Origin: JBBITW01 sp037440525
Lineage (GTDB): Bacteria > Desulfobacterota > BSN033 > UBA1163
Direction: 5' to 3'
Assembly: GCA_037440525.1 (NCBI GenBank)
Contig: JBBITW010000163.1
Location: 1 to 7,783, forward strand
Length of the DNA: 7,783 bases
This document shows positions 6,372 through 7,783 of this stretch, one piece after another (position 1 is the first letter of the stretch; each line of letters begins with the position of its first letter). The notes under the pieces are model-generated. The model did no database searches and had not been told where the DNA came from. It saw nothing but the letters and a program-made list of their open reading frames with translations. Position numbers and translations under genes: made by a program.

Positions 6372-7121
6372 TTATGCCCTGTTGCTAAGGCCTACTGTTG
6401 TGGTAAATTTAAGGCGATCTCCACGACAAATAAAACGTCCCCAACTTATAGGCCTATCCTCAAAATCATAAAAGATGTGTTCTATGCGAAATGCAGGCTG
6501 CATTTGAATTGTGTTTAGTATATCTGCCTCCTCTACTGTCAGAACCGTAGCCTCAATAGATAAATTCCCTCTCTTGAGTTTCGTCTCTCCTGTCCCTACA
6601 AATAGACCATGCAGAGAAGTAACCTCAAGCTCAGCCTCAACGATTGGACGGAATGGATCATAAATCAATTGCTCTTTATGGTAAATAATAGGGTCACCAT
6701 CACGAATTAACACTCGCCTGATGAGGATAGTCTTATCTCCAACATTAATGGATAGTCTATTGGCTGTTATTTCGTCTGCCTTATTTATGAGGGATTCGAG
6801 AATCTTTACTTTGGTTCGCTCTTTATCCCTAAAGATATTATGAAATTCTTCGAGGCTAAATGTTACTCCTGCCAGATCTGGGGCCTTAACATAAGTTCCG
6901 CTCCCTTGAATTGTAGTAACAATCCCTTGATCCAATAGGACATTAATTGAGCGGCGTACAGTCATGGGACTCACTTGATAACGCTGGCAGAGCTCTGATT
7001 CAGAAGGCAAACGATTGCCAGGAAGATAGATACCCCTTGCAATCTGGTCCTTTAAGATATTGACAAGCTGAACATAAGCAGGCTCATATGCCTGACGGTC
7101 TATTGTCCTCTCTTTGTCCAT
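6372..7121 (-). CDS. GntR-family transcriptional regulator, HutC/UTRA type
   Basis: This is a ligand-responsive DNA-binding protein. From ATG 7121 it has 249 residues. The GntR winged helix spans about 15-79, with the hallmark LPSESELCQRYQVSPMTVRR (38-57), the helix NVLLDQGIV (60-68) and the wing GSGTYV (73-78). The UTRA effector domain at about 100-242 carries ILIRRVLIRDGDPIIYHKEQ (132-151) and a C-terminal RPISWGRFICRGDRLKF stretch. UTRA domains usually bind small metabolites such as sugars, amines or amino acids; the ligand here is unknown. A TTG at 7136 would add five residues. The ATG is preferred because it starts nearer the conserved region and leaves a reasonable leader from the predicted promoter. 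Neither start has a clear ribosome binding site. It is followed by the corrinoid gene and faces a LivH-type transporter gene, so it may control both. Confidence 0.92.
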   Translation of the reverse strand: MDKERTIDRQAYEPAYVQLVNILKDQIARGIYLPGNRLPSESELCQRYQVSPMTVRRSINVLLDQGIVTTIQGSGTYVKAPDLAGVTFSLEEFHNIFRDKERTKVKILESLINKADEITANRLSINVGDKTILIRRVLIRDGDPIIYHKEQLIYDPFRPIVEAELEVTSLHGLFVGTGETKLKRGNLSIEATVLTVEEADILNTIQMQPAFRIEHIFYDFEDRPISWGRFICRGDRLKFTTTVGLSNRA

Positions 7122-7143
7122 ATTAATTAAAAACAATTTTTTA

Positions 7144-7157
7144 GTTCTATATATAAC
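7144..7157. promoter_or_regulatory. Candidate autoregulatory operator
   Basis: The 14-bp site GTTCTATATATAAC is palindromic except at one symmetric pair (C at 7147 against T at 7154). GT...AC ends around a TA-rich core are the style of operator used by many GntR/HutC regulators. It overlaps the -10 box and start region of the regulator's own promoter, where binding would repress. No second copy is seen near the livH promoter. Assignment to this regulator is inference. Confidence 0.35.
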
Positions 7158-7179
7158 TTAATAGTTTGAAATATGTCAA
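7151..7179 (-). promoter_or_regulatory. Sigma70-type promoter for the GntR-corrinoid operon
   Basis: On the minus strand a perfect TTGACA (-35, 7179-7174) is followed after 17 bp by TTATAT (-10, 7156-7151). TATATA one base further is an alternative. Transcription would start near 7144, giving a leader of about 23 nt to ATG 7121. That leader is too short for a riboswitch. Confidence 0.6.
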
Positions 7180-7305
7180 GAATGAAATTTATTCATCTTA
7201 TTATAGATTTCTTGGCTCAGACTGGTAAAGTGACATTTTAAGTGAAAAAAATTGTATAAAATTAAAGAGATTTTATTAAATAATGGAATATTTAAATAAA
7301 AATTT

Positions 7306-7548
7306 GAAAATAATTGAAAGCTCTGAAAAAGTATTAAAAACTATTCTTATAGACTGGGGAGGTGGGGTGGAAAAGCCTTCGAGCGGTTGCCAATAATAAT
7401 ACGGCACCATTGATTAATACATTGAAATTACTTAATTTTCTTTAAAGCGATTTTAAACAATTTAACTTCTTAATGTCCGTATTAGAAGAGTTTGAAACCC
7501 TACCTCCCCAGTAAATTCAGAACTTTTTCAGACCCTTTAATTTTTTTC
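7306..7548. repeat. 243-bp nested inverted-repeat element (MITE-like or structured RNA)
   Basis: Three pairs of arms nest inside each other. The outer arms 7306-7332 and 7522-7548 match at 23 of 27 positions, including the perfect 11-bp TCTGAAAAAGT/ACTTTTTCAGA. The middle arms ACTGGGGAGGTGGGGT (7353-7368) and ACCCTACCTCCCCAGT (7497-7512) match at 15 of 16, and the one mismatch would be a G-U pair in RNA. The inner arms are TAATACGG (7397-7404) and CCGTATTA (7477-7484), with further pairing to about 7413/7470 across two bulges. A small TTTAAA hairpin (7441-7446/7452-7457) sits near the centre. No reading frame of note lies inside. Left and right spacers differ in length and sequence, so only the arms are conserved as pairs. 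No clear target-site duplication is seen. Confidence 0.7.
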
Positions 7549-7577
7549 TTGACAAATTTATATATATAATATAATAA
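7549..7577 (+). promoter_or_regulatory. Sigma70-type promoter for the livH-type gene
   Basis: A perfect TTGACA (7549-7554) begins at the base after the inverted-repeat element. Possible -10 boxes are TATAAT (7570-7575, 15-bp spacer) or TAATAA (7572-7577, 17-bp spacer). The start of transcription would be about 25 bp before ATG 7610. The whole 7555-7609 stretch is nearly pure A/T, so the exact -10 is uncertain. Confidence 0.6.
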
Positions 7578-7609
7578 GATTATAATTTATTTTAAAAAAT
7601 AATATATTC

Positions 7610-7783
7610 ATGACACTTCTTTCACAATTTATCCAGTACTTTATTTCAGGAATTACCAGTGGAAGTATCTATGCCGTGATAGGTATATGCTGGAGTGTAG
7701 TATATCTTATTTCTAAGGTTATGAATTTTACAACAGGTGAGTTTGTAATGTTAGGAGGGATGTTGACCTGGGGTTTCCACAAA
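7610..7783 (+). CDS. livH: LivH-type branched-chain amino acid ABC transporter permease, N-terminal part
   Basis: This is an inner-membrane permease subunit of the LivH family, which with LivM, LivG, LivF and a binding protein imports branched-chain amino acids or related compounds (amides, urea and others occur in the family). Only the first 58 codons are present; the frame is open at the window edge, and full-length members are roughly 290-300 residues. The visible part has the family signature ISGITSGSIYAVIG (12-25) followed by a hydrophobic segment and MNFTTGEFVMLGGML (38-52). This matches the usual LxxGSxYALxA ... INFAHGEFLMLG pattern, with TT for AH. ATG 7610 has no Shine-Dalgarno sequence, only AT-rich DNA. 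It is divergent from the GntR gene, so that regulator may control it. The real substrate cannot be told from this fragment. Confidence 0.85.
   Translation, partial: MTLLSQFIQYFISGITSGSIYAVIGICWSVVYLISKVMNFTTGEFVMLGGMLTWGFHK

Noticed and set aside
7122..7144. Cobalamin riboswitch in front of the GntR-corrinoid operon
   Set aside because: The predicted leader is only about 23 nt and no B12-box-like sequence was seen. The large palindrome lies upstream of the minus-strand promoter and cannot be part of that leader.
7137..7609. CRISPR array or tRNA in the large gap
   Set aside because: There are no regularly spaced direct repeats and no cloverleaf with a conserved T-arm; the repeats present are inverted and nested.

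Overview
The window looks like chromosomal DNA of an AT-rich, Gram-negative bacterium. Its strongest diderm markers are an EnvC-type periplasmic amidase activator, FtsEX, and a YibQ-like deacetylase homologue. A methyltransferase-type corrinoid protein beside a UTRA-domain GntR regulator, together with the intergenic repeat style, suggests an anaerobe of the Desulfobacterota (former Deltaproteobacteria). That placement is inference from gene content, not a phylogenetic result.

Positions 1-248 are non-coding. They hold a dyad-symmetric repeat of a kind common in bacterial intergenic DNA, and a well-formed ribosome binding site in front of a four-codon reading frame just upstream of ftsE. Positions 249-4396 are a tightly packed plus-strand operon, ftsE-ftsX-envC-ctpA, with gaps of 20 bp, 7 bp and either a 4-bp overlap or a 17-bp gap. 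FtsEX is the ATP-driven transmembrane complex that, in studied systems, controls the periplasmic coiled-coil protein EnvC and through it the amidases that split septal peptidoglycan. Here the EnvC LytM domain has lost all zinc ligands, as expected for an activator rather than an enzyme. CtpA is a periplasmic S41 protease with an intact Ser-Lys dyad. FtsE has two unusual residues in its ATPase motifs.

Positions 4397-4711 are a 315-bp gap with two near-identical 32-bp hairpin repeats 69 bp apart and a 10-bp inverted repeat. A membrane-anchored divergent polysaccharide deacetylase (YibQ/DUF610 family) follows at 4712-5620. It completes a cell-envelope block, and envC and yibQ are also neighbours in enterobacteria.

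The right part is metabolic. A minus-strand pair runs leftward from about 7121 and converges on the deacetylase gene: a GntR/HutC-type regulator followed 39 bp later by a B12-binding corrinoid protein. On the far side of a 488-bp AT-rich gap, a plus-strand gene starts at 7610 and runs off the window. It is the N-terminus of a LivH-type branched-chain amino acid (or related substrate) ABC permease. Plausible sigma70-type promoters face outward from this gap, and a palindromic candidate operator overlaps the regulator's own -10 box.

The most striking unexplained structure is in that gap. About 243 bp (7306-7548) is a nested set of inverted repeats with a GC-rich 16-bp arm, ending exactly where the -35 box of the livH promoter begins. 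It is non-coding and could be a miniature transposable element, a structured RNA or a regulatory cruciform.
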